A DNA stretch of 64,000 nucleotides from Rallus limicola. Its lineage: Eukaryota > Chordata > Aves > Gruiformes > Rallidae. The position numbers and the translations under genes were made by a program. The stretch spans positions 248,001-312,000 of the forward strand of contig JAKCOZ010000039.1 of NCBI GenBank assembly GCA_022605955.1, read 5' to 3'. Shown in pieces: positions 1-12,260 of the stretch. Position 1 is the stretch's first letter, and every line of letters begins with the position of its first letter. The notes under the pieces were generated by a model. It worked only from the letters and a program-made list of their open reading frames with translations. It did no database searches and had not been told where the DNA came from.

Positions 1-2893
1 TCACTGTCCCATAGCTCACACACTGCTCTTTAGAATACCAACATGCCTTTCTCCCACATAAAAATAAAAGAATTTACATATTAATTACACCTTGTCTAGT
101 AAAAATGAAAGAGACACCTGTAATTATGCAGAGGCACCACACACTTGCACATTGCTAAATCAGTGATGAAAATAAAGCTCATGAAAATGAATTTGCGGTA
201 CATATTAATTGAGACAGAAACGCGTGATATTTCATTGCATGTATGAATAAACCTTTATAAATTATAATATTAGTCAAATTATTGATAGGTGCTTTTAACT
301 GTGCCTTCTGCACAGCCAGTTCTGAGAATCAGAGAGTAAGTGGATTTTGCATTTGAACAATGAGCCAGACTTTCATATATTTGTGTCTGCTGATTTCTCT
401 ACAGCAAACTCAGTCTCTCTACAAAATTTGAGTACTTTAGAATGAAACTTGAAAAATATAACATAAAGCAGTACAAGCCACCCAACGTAAGAAATATAGA
501 GTGCTGATAAAAATGCAGCCTAAGATTCTATAAAACTATTAGGAGTTCTGGGTTCATAGCCTTGAATATCATCCTGGGATTAGGCACTTAAACCAGTCAG
601 AAAGAGGAAGTAGTACCTCCCTTTGCTCTCATAGCCTAGTAGATAGAAGGTTCAGCAATTTATATTGGATATTCATATTGCAGTTCTTTCTTTGTTTGAA
701 GATACTTAAGCCATAGCTCCAAAAGAAAATCCTAATAGATATAAGACTTAGAGAGGAATGTGAACTTACTCTCTCTCTATTTAAAATAATTCTACTTTTT
801 ACATACAAACGGTAGGGAGGAAAAAATAAGAACTGTCTACAGTCTGGTATTAATAGCATTTTCTTTATGCATTTTATAGAAAAACCCACATGAATAGAAT
901 GACTTCTACCTTGTCTTTCTTGACCTAAATGAGTGTTCTAGACACTGCAAAAGGACTGTTTTAGTAACATTTTACATAAGCCGAAAAGTAAAAGTCTCTA
1001 CCTGGATCAGATGAAGGGTAAATACTAAAAAAAATATTTTGTGAGCCTTTTTGTGCAATGAGAATGACATGGACAACTAGAACTAAGTTTACAAAAGTTG
1101 TGGAAGAACAAAATCTTGATGAACTCAGATTTTAGCTCTCATATAATTTCGAAAAAATTGGTCCCTGAAGGACAGCATACTTAGGCCTTACATGTGAATA
1201 GGATAAAAGCTATTTGCACACCAGGGAGGTTTTACTTCAGAAATTAAAAAAAAAAAAAAATTAAGCATCTGGAGAGGTAAGCCTCTTACCCAACACTGTA
1301 TCCACAAAAATGAGTATCAATGATCACATCATTTCTGAGGAACTTCCCACTTCAGAAGCAAGTTTTTGTGTTGGATGGTGATGTTCTCTTTTTAAGAGAG
1401 AACAACTTGACTTTCCCTCTGATGCATGTTTTTAACCTGTGGAAGGTGCAGAGAAACTGTAACTGCTTACTTATTAGTTTGTCACATCAGCAAGTATAAT
1501 CTAAACCAGAAAATGTAGCAGTAAACCTTGAATCAGTCCCAACATTTTATGAAACTCAACAGTGAGAGTCCAGTGGTGCGTGTAGGCTTCTAGTACCGTA
1601 GTAACATTGTATTTTTCTGTCTTCACAACAACTTTATTACATGATATTCCTTCTTTCGCACACAATCATCAATTTCTACCTCCCTTCAGTGTTGAGTTTG
1701 TTTTATTCTATTTTTTTCCCCTCCATGCATTCACCCCATATTAGGAAAACAAGTAAGCAAGCAAACAAAACATCTATTTTGGCTGCTGTCACATTATTTA
1801 CTTCTTCTCTTATATTTTCTCATGTGTCTATGTCCTCAGACTGGAAGCTCTTCAGAACCTGAGACAACAATGAATGTGCTTTTATTTGGTACTGAATCAT
1901 TTCGGTACCTAATACAGTAGCTACAAGTACTTAGTCCTTTTCTACAAAATGCATTTGCTCATGTTTTGAAGAATGTGGCAAGCTAAGCACTTGTCATATC
2001 ATATCAGCTAATAAAATATGTGATGTTTAATATGTGAAATTATATTTTTAGATAGGAACAGATGGAAGAGCAGCTTTAAGCAAAGCAGAAAGCAAGTATA
2101 ACAAAAGAGAGGTCTGAGAAATAGCAGGAAGTTGAGTCCAGTGTATTTTGCAAGTGTTGAGAAAATTACTCTTATATTAATTATTAATAAATTAAACAAG
2201 TTTAATGACCATTGATGTGGAGAACACAGGTCACAGATGTGCCCATAACTATGCTATCAGAAAGCAAAAAATTCTGAGAATCACAAAGATTTTATTAAAG
2301 AAGTGACTTTGAACTGTCATAGTAAAATTGCTAGTTAACAACTCATAATGATGAGAAAGCAGCTTTGTAATACATCTGCAGAATTATGGTGTAAGTACTG
2401 AATTCCAAATTATAAGCAAAAGATCTGAAAAAATAATAGATTGTTTCTTGTAATTTATATTCAAATATTATGCAGTTCAGCCTTTTGATTCTTCTCACAA
2501 ATAAGCTGGTGAAATTTGCTGAGAAAATTTCCCTGGAAGCTAGCAAAGTTGTCAAGTAAAGTCATCAGTGAAAGAGAAAGAAAAATTAGAAACTCTTATT
2601 TAATGCAATTGCATGAACATTTTGTAAGTATAACCTTCTGTAACTGTTAAAAAAAAGTAGAAGATTGTTTTCAGTCTTTTTCCCTGGAGACATTCCATTC
2701 ATAGAGAAGGCTGGTAGGAGCTGCTATCTTACTAATGTCCTAGCCTATATTAAAAATCAATGGATTAAAGACATAAATGGCTCTTTGCCTACACTGCTTA
2801 ATGAAAGAGAGTCAAAGACCAATCTCTCACCTTAAGGCCAAGTAGTTATCAGCTAGTTTATATCCACAGTTTTCAAGCTAATGGCTAGGCCTT

Positions 2894-2909
2894 TAGAGAG
2901 AGAGAGAGA
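2894..2909. repeat. (AG)n microsatellite
   Basis: An uninterrupted run of about eight AG dinucleotides, a simple sequence repeat of the kind likely to vary in length between individuals. Confidence 0.8.
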
Positions 2910-4616
2910 ATGTTACAAAGTAGCAACAGTGCCATGAAATAAGAGAAAGCAGTGTATATAGGGAGGTCTCAAGGGCTTGAGTTTCCTCCCCATTGTTCAC
3001 TTGTCAGTTCTGAAGAGGTATGTCCCTAAGCAGTACAACTTCTTAAATCACTTTGGGACACCTGGCATGAGGAGAAGAGATAGATAGGTCCCCAGTTCTC
3101 TTTTATTTAGCAGTTGCACACATCATCAAATCTGCCTCTGGTTGACTGAGACATAGCCAATGATTACTTATTTTGTGCTTCTCTTCCAAGTTCTATGTAT
3201 AAAAGAGATTTTAGTAGTCAATGTTATAGTGTGTAGTCAGGTAGCTCCCAGTAGTTTCAAACTAGGGCTTGAATTCCTGATAAAACATGATTTCTTTTTT
3301 GTGAACTGAACATTCAGACACACAAGTGACATAGGTACCTACCTTTTTGAGCATAAAAACACTAGAACTAAGGCATACATATAAATTACTGAAGAATATG
3401 AAATTTCTGTATGTAGTATTGATCAGATATCTCATAGATGGCTATGAATGCTTGCCACCCTATCAATGGAGTCCAATGATAAAAACAAGAACATCTAAGA
3501 CACAGACCTTAATACAGACACTTCTGCTGATAAGATGAATTGTACTTTAAAGTACTTATTGACACTATTGTGGCTAGCTCACATGCAGTTGTCTAAAATT
3601 TTAATATCTGAAATAGTGCATTGAATCCCAGCACACTGGTCAACTACTCTGAATAAATTCAGATATTAGCTCTTGGCAAAGCCGACATACTTGATAGAGA
3701 TGAGTACAATTTCTTTGAACACCTAAAAGTGTAGGGATTTCTACAGGATTTAAGGTGTAAGATTATGATCCAAACTGTAGAAATAAAAAATTAGGAATAA
3801 AAATATTATCTCTTTATGTGACCAAGATATCCTATTCTATCTCTTTTCTAGCATAGGACATGCATCTCAAACAGCACAGACATTTTTGTGTGGCAAGTAA
3901 ATCAAACTTTACTGATCAGGTATTTGTTTACTATTCCTGCTAAGGTGTAGTTTACTCTTAGGATAAGACTCCAGACTCTGTGTAGGTATTTGAATATTCC
4001 TATGGTCTTTAACTGAACGTGACAGGACATATCTGGAGCCCTTCATAATTTTGAAGATACTGGTGCTGAATAACTTCAAAAATATGTTCCTGAATAGTAG
4101 TGTCAGATTGTCAGAAGTGCTCACTTCCACAAACGGATTTAAATAATTGTTTTGTTTTTTTTTCCTTCAGTAAAAGCTTATTTAGAATAGGGACTGCAAT
4201 TGTAGAAGTGCTAAATTGCAAACACCTCACTTGTTGAGAACAATGATAACTGAGTATTTTGTAACTAATAATATTAAATAGTTATTCAGTTACTAGCCTG
4301 GCGATATATTTTAAATTTGAGTGTATGCATATGTGTGCTTGTATCTATTTATACAGGGATTCAATGTCTTGGAAACTCTTCTGGATTATTGCTTTACTGG
4401 AGAAAGGGAAATTGTGTGTTATACCTGGTTTGATTTGAAATGAAACTTCTACTACCTCCAACTACCTCCACTAAATTTTTCCAGAATACTTTCAGTTTCG
4501 AAAAAGAATTCCTTTGAGACATCATACCCTTTTTATTATGCTGAACTGCACTTCAAGGCCAAGTGAAGATTCTATTGAAATAGTTATAATTAATTATTTT
4601 TTTTTAATTCAAACCT

Positions 4617-4657
4617 TCTTTTTTTTTTCTTTTTTTTTTTTTTTCTCCTTTTTTTCA
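4617..4657. repeat. T-rich homopyrimidine tract
   Basis: About 40 bases made almost only of T with three C interruptions. It lies in a 122-codon plus-strand open frame, which it explains as low-complexity sequence rather than a gene. Confidence 0.8.
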
Positions 4658-5875
4658 TCTGACATAAGGCTATTGCATTGGATATTCTGTTTCAGGTACC
4701 TTCACATTTATTTTGTGTGGTCACAAAGGGCAAAAGACATGCACATCATACAATCAAATCATTATCTTGTAATGGGAAAGATAAATAAAAGAAAAGCAAA
4801 AGAAGAAGTAAGAAATATGAAGAAAATTATGCAGGTCAATATTTGGGGAAGTTATTTTTTCAGATTTATGTCTTGCAGTTAACTGCTATATCCAGTGATT
4901 TTGGCATTTATAAAATGGACTGTCTGTTGTTTAATGTAAAACTCACTGAAGTTCTTTTCTTTGATCCACTGCCTGTTTTCACAAAACTTCAGGAAACTTA
5001 ATTATCTTTGTGCCTTTTTTATTTTTATTGGTTCAAATATGTCATTGAGCTTTTCATAGATGACATATGGAAGGAGAGACAGGCAGATACATAAGCATGG
5101 AAAGATCATTACTTGAAACTAGTTTACTTAGAAATTGAGGGTAAAAACTGTTCATTAGATACATATTGCTGTATACAGTATCTTTGAGGATAAAATATGA
5201 ACATGTATCATTCAGAACTCTTTCAATATACTGTAATTTGTAGGTGACATAACACTGACACTGAGTGTTTTCAAATTATCTTTCATATTTAGGCCTTTAC
5301 CCACTTGATGGACAGTGCTGTATTAAACAGTTTCTCAAAACAAAATTAGACTAAAACATAGCAGTTTTCTGTCAATATGTACTTCTGGAAATGACAGGTC
5401 TAATCTTTCCATGCCTGCAGATAATGGATGTTCAGAGATTCTTTCATCATAGGTGACCTCTAGAACTCTGGATTTTAAACAAGGAAAGACTTCAAAATAA
5501 AGAACAGTCCTCTAAGCTGAAAAAGTAATGAAAATATGACAATTAGGTCAATCAGTTTAAAAGAAGAGAAAAAGAAAGTATATATTTTCTTTTTGTCATT
5601 TGTTCCATACAGTTATAGTGTGGACATGTTAAACTAAGCTTCATCTTTCAAATAATTTAATTTCCATGAACAAATAGTTTTATTTGAGTTTTAAGTCTTC
5701 TAACGCAACGTGCACTTTGTTATTAAAACAATATTTTATATGCTTAACTATAGATTAATGGGATCATTTTATCAATAAATAAATAGACCAAAAATCTTGA
5801 AGTAGCTTATGATGAAATATAACAAAAACAAAAAAAAAAACCAAAACTTTTATTCTTACATTTGAGTCATCTTGT

Positions 5876-6196
5876 TCCAGGATATGAAGAAGGCTGAACT
5901 ACTTAATTATTTTTTTGCCTCAGTCTTTACTGACAAGAGCTCTAGCCACACTGCCCATGTCATAGAGGTCAAAGGCAGAAACTGGGAGTATGAGGAACTG
6001 TAGATCAGGTTTGATCTAATAAACATGAAAGTGAACAAGTCCGTTGGACCCGATAAGGTGTACCTGTGTATCCTGAAGGAACTGGCAAATAAAGTGGCCA
6101 AGCCACATTCCATCATATTTGAAAAGGTCCTGAAACTCTGGTGAAGTCCCCATTTTTATAAACAGGGCAAAAGGAAGACACAGGTACCTATTGTTT
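5876..6196 (+). mobile_element. CR1 LINE, ORF2 fragment (left part of a split copy)
   Basis: The sequence follows CR1 ORF2 just upstream of the RT domain. The stretch coding for the FFASVF-like peptide (reads FFASVF near 5910) is followed by the segment about a Pro-Asp residue pair, then LKELA and SIIFEK, as in the better copy at 9350-9716. Several stops interrupt the frame. It ends near the GNYRP-coding region, where CR1 similarity stops abruptly at about 6196. The second half of the same copy probably resumes at about 6410. 5' truncated and dead. Confidence 0.85.
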
Positions 6197-6409
6197 TGAC
6201 GCAAGGTCCATAACCAGTACCCACTGTTTTAATTCTGAGTCCACAACGATTCCCATTATGATCAAGGCACACACTGTCCTAGTACCTTTTCCTAAGTGCC
6301 TTAACATGCTTTATTTTCTCATAGCTGATATAGCTCCTTTGAAATCAAAATAATATTCTAAACTTAAACCAAAATAACCTAGAAGTTAAACTGTTTTATT
6401 AGGGTGACT
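6197..6409. other. Non-CR1 segment inside a CR1 copy
   Basis: About 210 bases of AT-rich sequence without CR1 similarity lie between two CR1 pieces on the same strand. The intact copy further along has about 400 bases of ORF2 (RT motifs from NYRP through motif A to motif B) at this point. The segment therefore replaces, rather than simply interrupts, CR1 sequence. Its origin is not recognised. Confidence 0.55.
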
Positions 6410-7042
6410 GTAACATGACCAGCACTGTTCAATATCTTTGTCAGTAACATAGATGGTGGGATCAAGTGCATGCTCAGCAAGTTTGCTGATGATGGCAAGT
6501 TGTGTGATGAGGTCAACACACTGGCGGGAAGGAATGCCATCCAGAGGGACCTTGACAGGCTGGAGAGATGGGACCATGCAAACTGAGTGAAGTTCAGCAA
6601 GGCCGAGCGCACGGTCCTGCATGTGGGTTGCTGCAATCCCAAACACAACTGCAGGATGGGTGAAGAATAGATTAAAAGCAGCCCTGAGTAGAAGGACTTA
6701 TGGGTGCTGATGGATGACAAGCTCAACATGAGCTGGCAGTGTGCGCTAGCAGCTTGGAAAGCCAACTATGTCCAAGTCTGCCTCAAGAACAGTGTGGCAA
6801 GCAGGTCAAGGCAGGTGATTCTGCCCCTCTACTTTGCACTCATCAGACCCTGCCTAGAGTACTGTGTTCAGGTCTGGGGTCCCCAGTACAGGAAAGACAT
6901 TAAGCTGTGAATTGAATCCAGAGGAGTGTCACAACGATGATCAAGGGGCTGGAGCACCTCTTCTATGAAGAGAGGCTGTGAGAGTCTGGTGAAGAGAAGG
7001 CTGTAGGGTGACCTGATTGCAGCCTACCAATACTTAAGAATT
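6410..7042 (+). mobile_element. CR1 LINE, ORF2 3' half without 3' end
   Basis: It matches CR1 ORF2 from just after RT motif B ([14 protein letters not shown] reading) through motif C, which still reads FADD near 6487. It then runs through the C-terminal region ([13 protein letters not shown], the LYFALIRPCLEYC-like block and GLEHLFYEERL-like residues). Stops and frameshifts break it. Similarity stops near 7042 at the position of the AAYQYL-coding segment, so the 3' untranslated region and terminal octamers are missing. That is unusual for CR1 and implies a later deletion or rearrangement. Together with 5876-6196 it is probably one insertion. Confidence 0.88.
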
Positions 7043-8731
7043 TTTGGAAAACTTATTTTGTGAACAGTTCTTGTGTTTACAACTTGGACTGACATTTCAG
7101 TGAAATTTTTTGGGATTCACACTAAAGTTCTGAAACCAGAATTTGTGTGTGTCTTCTGGATAAAGAAAAATGAGAGCAGGGATACAACATCTATCTGTTA
7201 GTGTAACATTTTTCTATGGATAGAATATAGAAAACTTACTCTATTAATCATGTCATCTCATCTGTAGGGTTTGTAAAAAAGGAAGTGACCCCTTGAGATG
7301 TTATTTCTTACATTTCCTTTGTGAGCACCCTGATTTAAAAAGATTACCTCTCTGTCCTTGAGGCAGGTAATGTTAGAACCTTCCAGAAAAGACCTGTAGT
7401 TCTTTACTGTGCTTGATGTCAGTCATGAGAAGCCATCAGAAGGGAAAACAGATCAACTGTGTGCATCTGGGAGGAAACTACAGGAAGTATTTCACATTGC
7501 AGTGGATGGCCACAATTCAGAATGAAAGACACTGATCAGGTAGACCATATGGATATATGCAACTCCCATCATGCTTGGTGTTATGACACAACAATGTAGA
7601 TGTGGTGACATGAGCTTGCAAAGTGAGAACACACCTGAAAGGATTTGCACATATCCACCTGCTCAATAGGGTGCATATGACTGCAGTGATATGCTAAAGT
7701 AAAAGCAAGATAAATAAAAGTGAATTAATATGGCACTTGTAAAATAAAAATAGCAGATAAACAAACAAAAAAAAATAATCTGTTTTAAAGCACCTGTCCC
7801 TTCTAGTGTAAAGATGTAATCTTACTCTGGCAGTAACAGGAACGTTTCCATACCTGACAACTGAAAGGATGATCAAGTCAGGACTTTTATTAGCATAGCA
7901 ATGTCTTAAAGAAAGTCTCCAAGCTATAAAACTCAGATCAAATGGTAAATAACATGCATCAACAACATTCATTATTAGATTTATAGAAACCACACAGTAG
8001 ATACTAAACAGAAATCAATACTTATCATAAAATCAGATGAAAGGCATCACCTTGAAGTAAATTTAACTCATAATCAATGTACCTCTTTAATTTAAAAACC
8101 AGAAGTGAAATCTGAAAGAACAAGATGGCAATAGAACCAAAGAATATCTTTATATCGTACTTCAGAACAGAATTATCACATTTTGCTAATCACTCTTTCT
8201 TAAAATAAAAAATAAAAAATCTAGACAGATGACATTCATCAAACAATGATCATAAAGTTATTTGCGAAAAAAGGAATGTAAGCAAATTTGAAAAGTAATA
8301 CCTTTTCTTCCTTTACACATCTTTTTGTTTCGCTTACAGCTCTAACTTCATTTTAAGTCATTCAAACAGAGATACACCACCGAAGACTTTGTCCCCTTGT
8401 GTTCTCTGAATATGTAACTTTGACTATTGCAGTCTCTGTTATTCTGCAAAAAGTCAACAGAGGGAAAATTAGCATTTTACTCTAATCCTGTTATCCATAT
8501 GTTACATTAAATGATAGCTATAGCTTAAGGGATGGAATTATTTCTAGTATGTTGCATTCCACTTTATTGTTTTTCATGCAGTTTGCATTAAGTCATGACT
8601 AATTAGGTGCCTCATGCCACTGGACAATAATGTGTGATTGAATATCACAGAGTGGAAAAGTGGAAAAACAGAAATGAACAAAAAATAGATTGTTATTTTG
8701 CTATAATCTTGAGCACCTGATTTCTAGTTCA
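7043..8731. other. AT-rich stretch, no gene seen
   Basis: Single-copy-looking sequence between two CR1 insertions. A 99-codon minus-strand open frame at 7694-7993 ends in a run of leucine and phenylalanine codons from A-rich plus-strand sequence. It shows no motif, and I do not consider it a gene. Confidence 0.55.
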
Positions 8732-8854
8732 GGTTTTAGACAGACCAACCAGAGGTGATGCATTGCTGGACCTGGTGCTCACCAATGTGGGGGAGATCAT
8801 TAAAAGTTTTAAGGTTGGAGACAGCCTGGGCTGCAGGCTGTCCTAGTTGAGTTT

Positions 8855-10024
8855 GTGATCTCAAGGAATGTGGGCCTGGCAAAGAGTGGGATCAGGACCC
8901 TGAACTTTAGGAGAGCAAACTTTAGGCTGTTTAAGGACTTGTTGGCCGAGATCTCCTGGGAGGTGGTACTTAGAGACAGAAATGTTGAGGAAAGTTGGCT
9001 ACTCTTTAAGGATGCCTTTCTGAGAGCTCAAGGGCTCTCTGTCCCTCTGAATAAGAAAGTGGGCAGGAGGGGCAGGAGACCAGCATGGTTAAGCAAAGAC
9101 CTGCTGGTCAAACTGAGGGAAAAGAAAGGCAAATACAAGCTCTGGAAGCAAGGGAGTATAGCCTGGAAAGAATACAGGGATGCTGTTTGGAATTGCAGAG
9201 ATGGGATCAGGAAAGCCAAGGCACAGATGGAACTGAACTTGGCGAGGGATGTTAAAAACAAGAAGGGATTTTACATGTACATTGGCCAGAAGAGACAGGC
9301 CAAAGAGAGTGTACTCCCCTTGGTAAATAAGAAAGGAGTATTGGCTGCAACGGATGTGGAGAAGGCTGAGGTACCGAACGAGTTCTTTGCCTCAGTCTTC
9401 TCTGGCAGCCAAGATTCTCATAATTCTCAAGCCCAAGAAACTTGTGTCCCTCAACCTCCAGGTGGGAACTGGGGGAGTAAATCCCCCCGCACTGTAAGAG
9501 CAGAGCAAATCCGAGACCACCTCATGAGACTGAATGTCTACAAGTCTATGGGGCTGGATTACATGCATCACAGGGTCCTGAAGGAGCTGGCTTATGTGGT
9601 TGCCAAGCTGCTCTCCATCATATTTGAAAAGTCGTGGCTATCAGGAGAGGTCCCCAGGGACTGGAAAATGGGTCATGTCACTCCCGTTTATAAGAAAGGG
9701 AGCAAGGAAGACCTGGGGAATTACAGGCCGGTGAGCCCCACCTCTGTGCCTGGGAAGATCATGGAACAGATCCTCCTGGATGACATGTTGGAGCACATGA
9801 CAAATGAGCACCTGATCTGGGACAGCCAGCACGGCTTCAACAAGGGAAGGTTATGCCTCACCAACCTGGTGACCTTCTATGATGGAGTGACGGCATCAGT
9901 AGACAAAGGGAAGGCAACTGATGTCATTTACCTGGACTTGTGCAAGGCCTTTGACACAGTCCCCCACCACATCCTTATCTCTAAATTGGAGAGATGTGGA
10001 TTTGATGGGTGGACCATCCAGTAG
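8855..10024 (+). pseudogene. CR1 ORF2 remnant: linker and N-terminal half of the reverse transcriptase
   Basis: A 389-codon open frame inside the CR1 copy. In the living element this protein nicks the target DNA and reverse-transcribes its own RNA at the nick. Visible landmarks are FFASVF (residues 177-182), SIIFEK (254-259), a basic [17 protein letters not shown] block (278-294), QHGFNKGR (325-332) and RT motif [14 protein letters not shown] (359-371), with the metal-binding aspartate at 361. The frame ends at a TAG just after motif A, where active elements continue with a QWI-like sequence. The endonuclease lies upstream and is mostly missing. The first ATG here is an arbitrary internal methionine. 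It is a relic, not a host gene. Confidence 0.92.
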
Positions 10025-10792
10025 ATAAGAAACTGGTTGACCGAATGTAGACAAAGGGTGGTGGTCAATGGCTGTGGTGATCCAGGTGGAGGCCGATGAC
10101 AAGCGAGGTCCCCGAGTGGTCTGCCTTGGGACCAGTGCTCTTTAACATCTTTAGCAATGACATCAATGATGGAATTGAGTGCACCCTCAGCAAGTTAGTG
10201 GATAACACCAAGCTGAGTGGTGTGGTTGACACCACAGAAGGAAAGGAAGCCGTCCAGAGGGATCTTGACAGGCTGGAAAGGTGGGCCTGGGTCAACCTAA
10301 TGAGGTTAAACACTGCCAGGTGTTAAGGTGTTGCACTTGGGCCAGAGGAATCCCAGACATAGATACAGACTGGGAGAAGAGCTCCTTGAGAGAAGGACTT
10401 GGGGATTCTGGTAGATGAGAAATTTAACATGAGCCAGCAGTGTGCTCTTGCAGCTTCGAAGGCCAATGCTATCCTGGGCTCCATCAGGAGAGGGGGGGGC
10501 CAGCAGGGACAGGGAGGTGATTGTCCCTCTCTACTCTGCCCTCATGAGGCCCCAGCTGGAGTACTGTCTCCAGATCTGGGGGCCCCAATACAAGAAAGAT
10601 GTAGAACTGTTGGAGAGGGTTCAGAGGAGGGCCACGAGGATGATTAGAGGGCTGGAACACCTCCCCTACGAGAAGAGGCTGAGGGGAGCTGGGCTTGTTC
10701 AGCCTAGAGAAGAGAAGGTTGCAGGGGGACCTCATTGCAGCCTTCCAGTGCCTGAAGGGAGCATAGAAACAGGAGGGGAATCAACTTTTTAA
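10025..10792 (+). pseudogene. CR1 ORF2 remnant: RT motifs B-C and C-terminal region, frameshifted
   Basis: This continues the relic after the TAG at 10022. RT motif B is altered (reads EVPEWSALGP where PQGSVLGP is usual). Motif C reads LVDN in place of FADD, losing the second catalytic aspartate. After a stop near 10324 the reading moves to the frame starting near 10399 ([19 protein letters not shown]). It then shifts again at a run of eight G (10492-10499) into the frame that carries [37 protein letters not shown] and a stop near 10790. The RT is clearly inactive. Confidence 0.9.
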
Positions 10793-11100
10793 AAGGTTAG
10801 AGAATGGTAGGACAAGGGGGAATGGACTAAAGCTAAAGGAAGGAAGGTTTAGATTAGATATTAAGGGGGAAGTTTTTCACAGAGAGAGTAGTGAGGTGCT
10901 GGAACATGCTGCCCAGAGAGGTGGTGGATGCCCCACCCCTGGAGGTGTTCAAGGCCAGGTTGGATGGGGCCCTGGGCAACCCTGTGTAGATCTGGCCTGA
11001 AGTTGGTGTCCCTGCCTGCAGCAGGGGTGTTGGAGCTCTATGATCCTTGAGGTCCCTTCCAACCCAGACCATTCTGTAATTCTGTCATTCTGTGATTTCT
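10793..11100 (+). other. CR1 3' untranslated region and terminal octamer repeat
   Basis: Typical CR1 3' UTR. It has the conserved block around a CTGCCCAGAGAGGTGGTGGA sequence near 10909-10928, then the TTCCAACCC segment and three degenerate ATTCTGTN octamers. CR1 RT recognises this end in its own RNA. No poly(A) follows. Confidence 0.9.
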
Positions 11101-11189
11101 GTTAATTGCACTGACAATATAAATATTTGTAACTCCTTGACAATGGAAATAAAGGAGTTTCAAACTAGACAAGGTATAGCTCTGTACCA

Positions 11190-11330
11190 AATATATATTT
11201 TTATATATACTCATATATATGAGCATATTTATATATTAATATATTATATATATATATGTTAGTATATTTGTGTATATATATACTCAAATGAGAGTGTGTG
11301 TGCATACATATACACACATATACTAAATCG
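11190..11330. repeat. TA-rich low-complexity tract
   Basis: About 140 bases dominated by TATA, TATG and TACA units, imperfectly repeated, about 90 bases beyond the 3' end of the long CR1 copy. It looks like a decayed (TA)n/(TATG)n microsatellite. Confidence 0.75.
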
Positions 11331-11502
11331 AATTTAGTGAGGTGTTCAGGTTGGGAAAGGCCAGAATGAACTTTGAGAATTCAGTCTTTCAGTAAAGATT
11401 TTTCAAAGGAGTGTTAGGACTGATAATAGTTTTTACTTCCTATGAGATTAATTTTATAATCTTTAACCACTTTTGTTGCAAGAGGATTTACAAGTACCAG
11501 CT

Positions 11503-11520
11503 TGTGTGTGTGTGTTGTGT
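11503..11520. repeat. (TG)n microsatellite
   Basis: Short TG dinucleotide run with one TTG interruption. Confidence 0.7.
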
Positions 11521-12260
11521 ACAATTATACTCACACAAATGCACATACACATTTTCATGCATATGAGGGAGGCATGTATGTGTCAGAAGGGAATAACTTG
11601 AATTTTGCCAAATACCTGTTATTTCACAAGGGGCCCTCCCTGCTGAATGTATTTTTGTGGTGCAACATTGTACCAGAATGGTACTGCACTTGCTGACCAA
11701 TGCATAAAATTTCCTTGCTTTACAGGCCTTAAAAATTTAGAGTTATGACATTATAGGAGGATTAAAAAAAGAACAAATGCGGGATGTCAAGAGGAAGGGA
11801 TAACAAGAGTAATAGGATGTTTTAGCACAGACACACTGTGTGCACAATTTGTAGCCAGTCAATAGCAGTAATCACAGTAATTACAAGTCACCACCTGCTT
11901 AGCCATTATCACAATGCAGGACGGTTTTATGCATTCCCATAGAGGTGACTTTTAAGGATGAATGTGAAGGTACAGAGGAAAAGTTATCTATTGATAGAAA
12001 AACGCATTTTGATGTCCCTTCAGTATCGTACCTACATAGTCTGCAGTACAGTAAAGAACATTCATGCTGGAGAAAACAATGTTGTGGACTGCAGAACTAG
12101 GGCCTTAAAGAAGCGAGAATGTCAACAACATTAGATAAACCTAGCTAGAGTTTCACATTCCTGAGTTTGAATGGCCATAACTCATGTCTGAAAGAAGGAA
12201 TGCACTGTGGTCTTCTTGTGGTAGGACAGAAGTGAAATGAAAACTAAATGAAAAGCTTCT

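Larger units (their letters stand above)
1..5875. other. AT-rich non-repeat stretch, no gene seen
   Basis: Roughly 5.9 kb without any repeat or gene I recognise. Open frames are short (the longest, at 4514-4882, runs through a poly-T tract that codes for phenylalanine and so means little). It holds an A15-type run near 1246, an (AG)n tract at 2894-2909 and a T-rich tract at 4617-4657. Old unrecognisable repeats or conserved non-coding elements could be present, but they cannot be seen without alignment. Confidence 0.6.
8732..11100 (+). mobile_element. CR1 LINE, longest copy, 5' truncated
   Basis: About 2.4 kb of one CR1 element. It starts in the C-terminal end of the endonuclease domain (a GDALLDLVLTN reading near 8757) and runs through the linker and RT domain, the C-terminal region and the 3' untranslated region. 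It ends in imperfect octamer repeats (attctgta, attctgtc, attctgtg) at 11074-11097 without a poly(A) tail. The 5' UTR, ORF1 and most of the endonuclease are absent, as is usual for 5' truncation during target-primed reverse transcription. Stops and frameshifts make it non-autonomous. It looks closest in subfamily to the minus-strand copy at 50219-50945. Confidence 0.95.

Noticed and set aside
4514..4882. 122-codon frame with a phenylalanine-rich segment
   Set aside because: The segment is a T-rich low-complexity tract; nothing else in the translation is recognisable.
6379..6765. Minus-strand open frame of 128 codons
   Set aside because: It is antisense to the plus-strand CR1 ORF2 fragment, which carries the recognisable FADD and C-terminal blocks.
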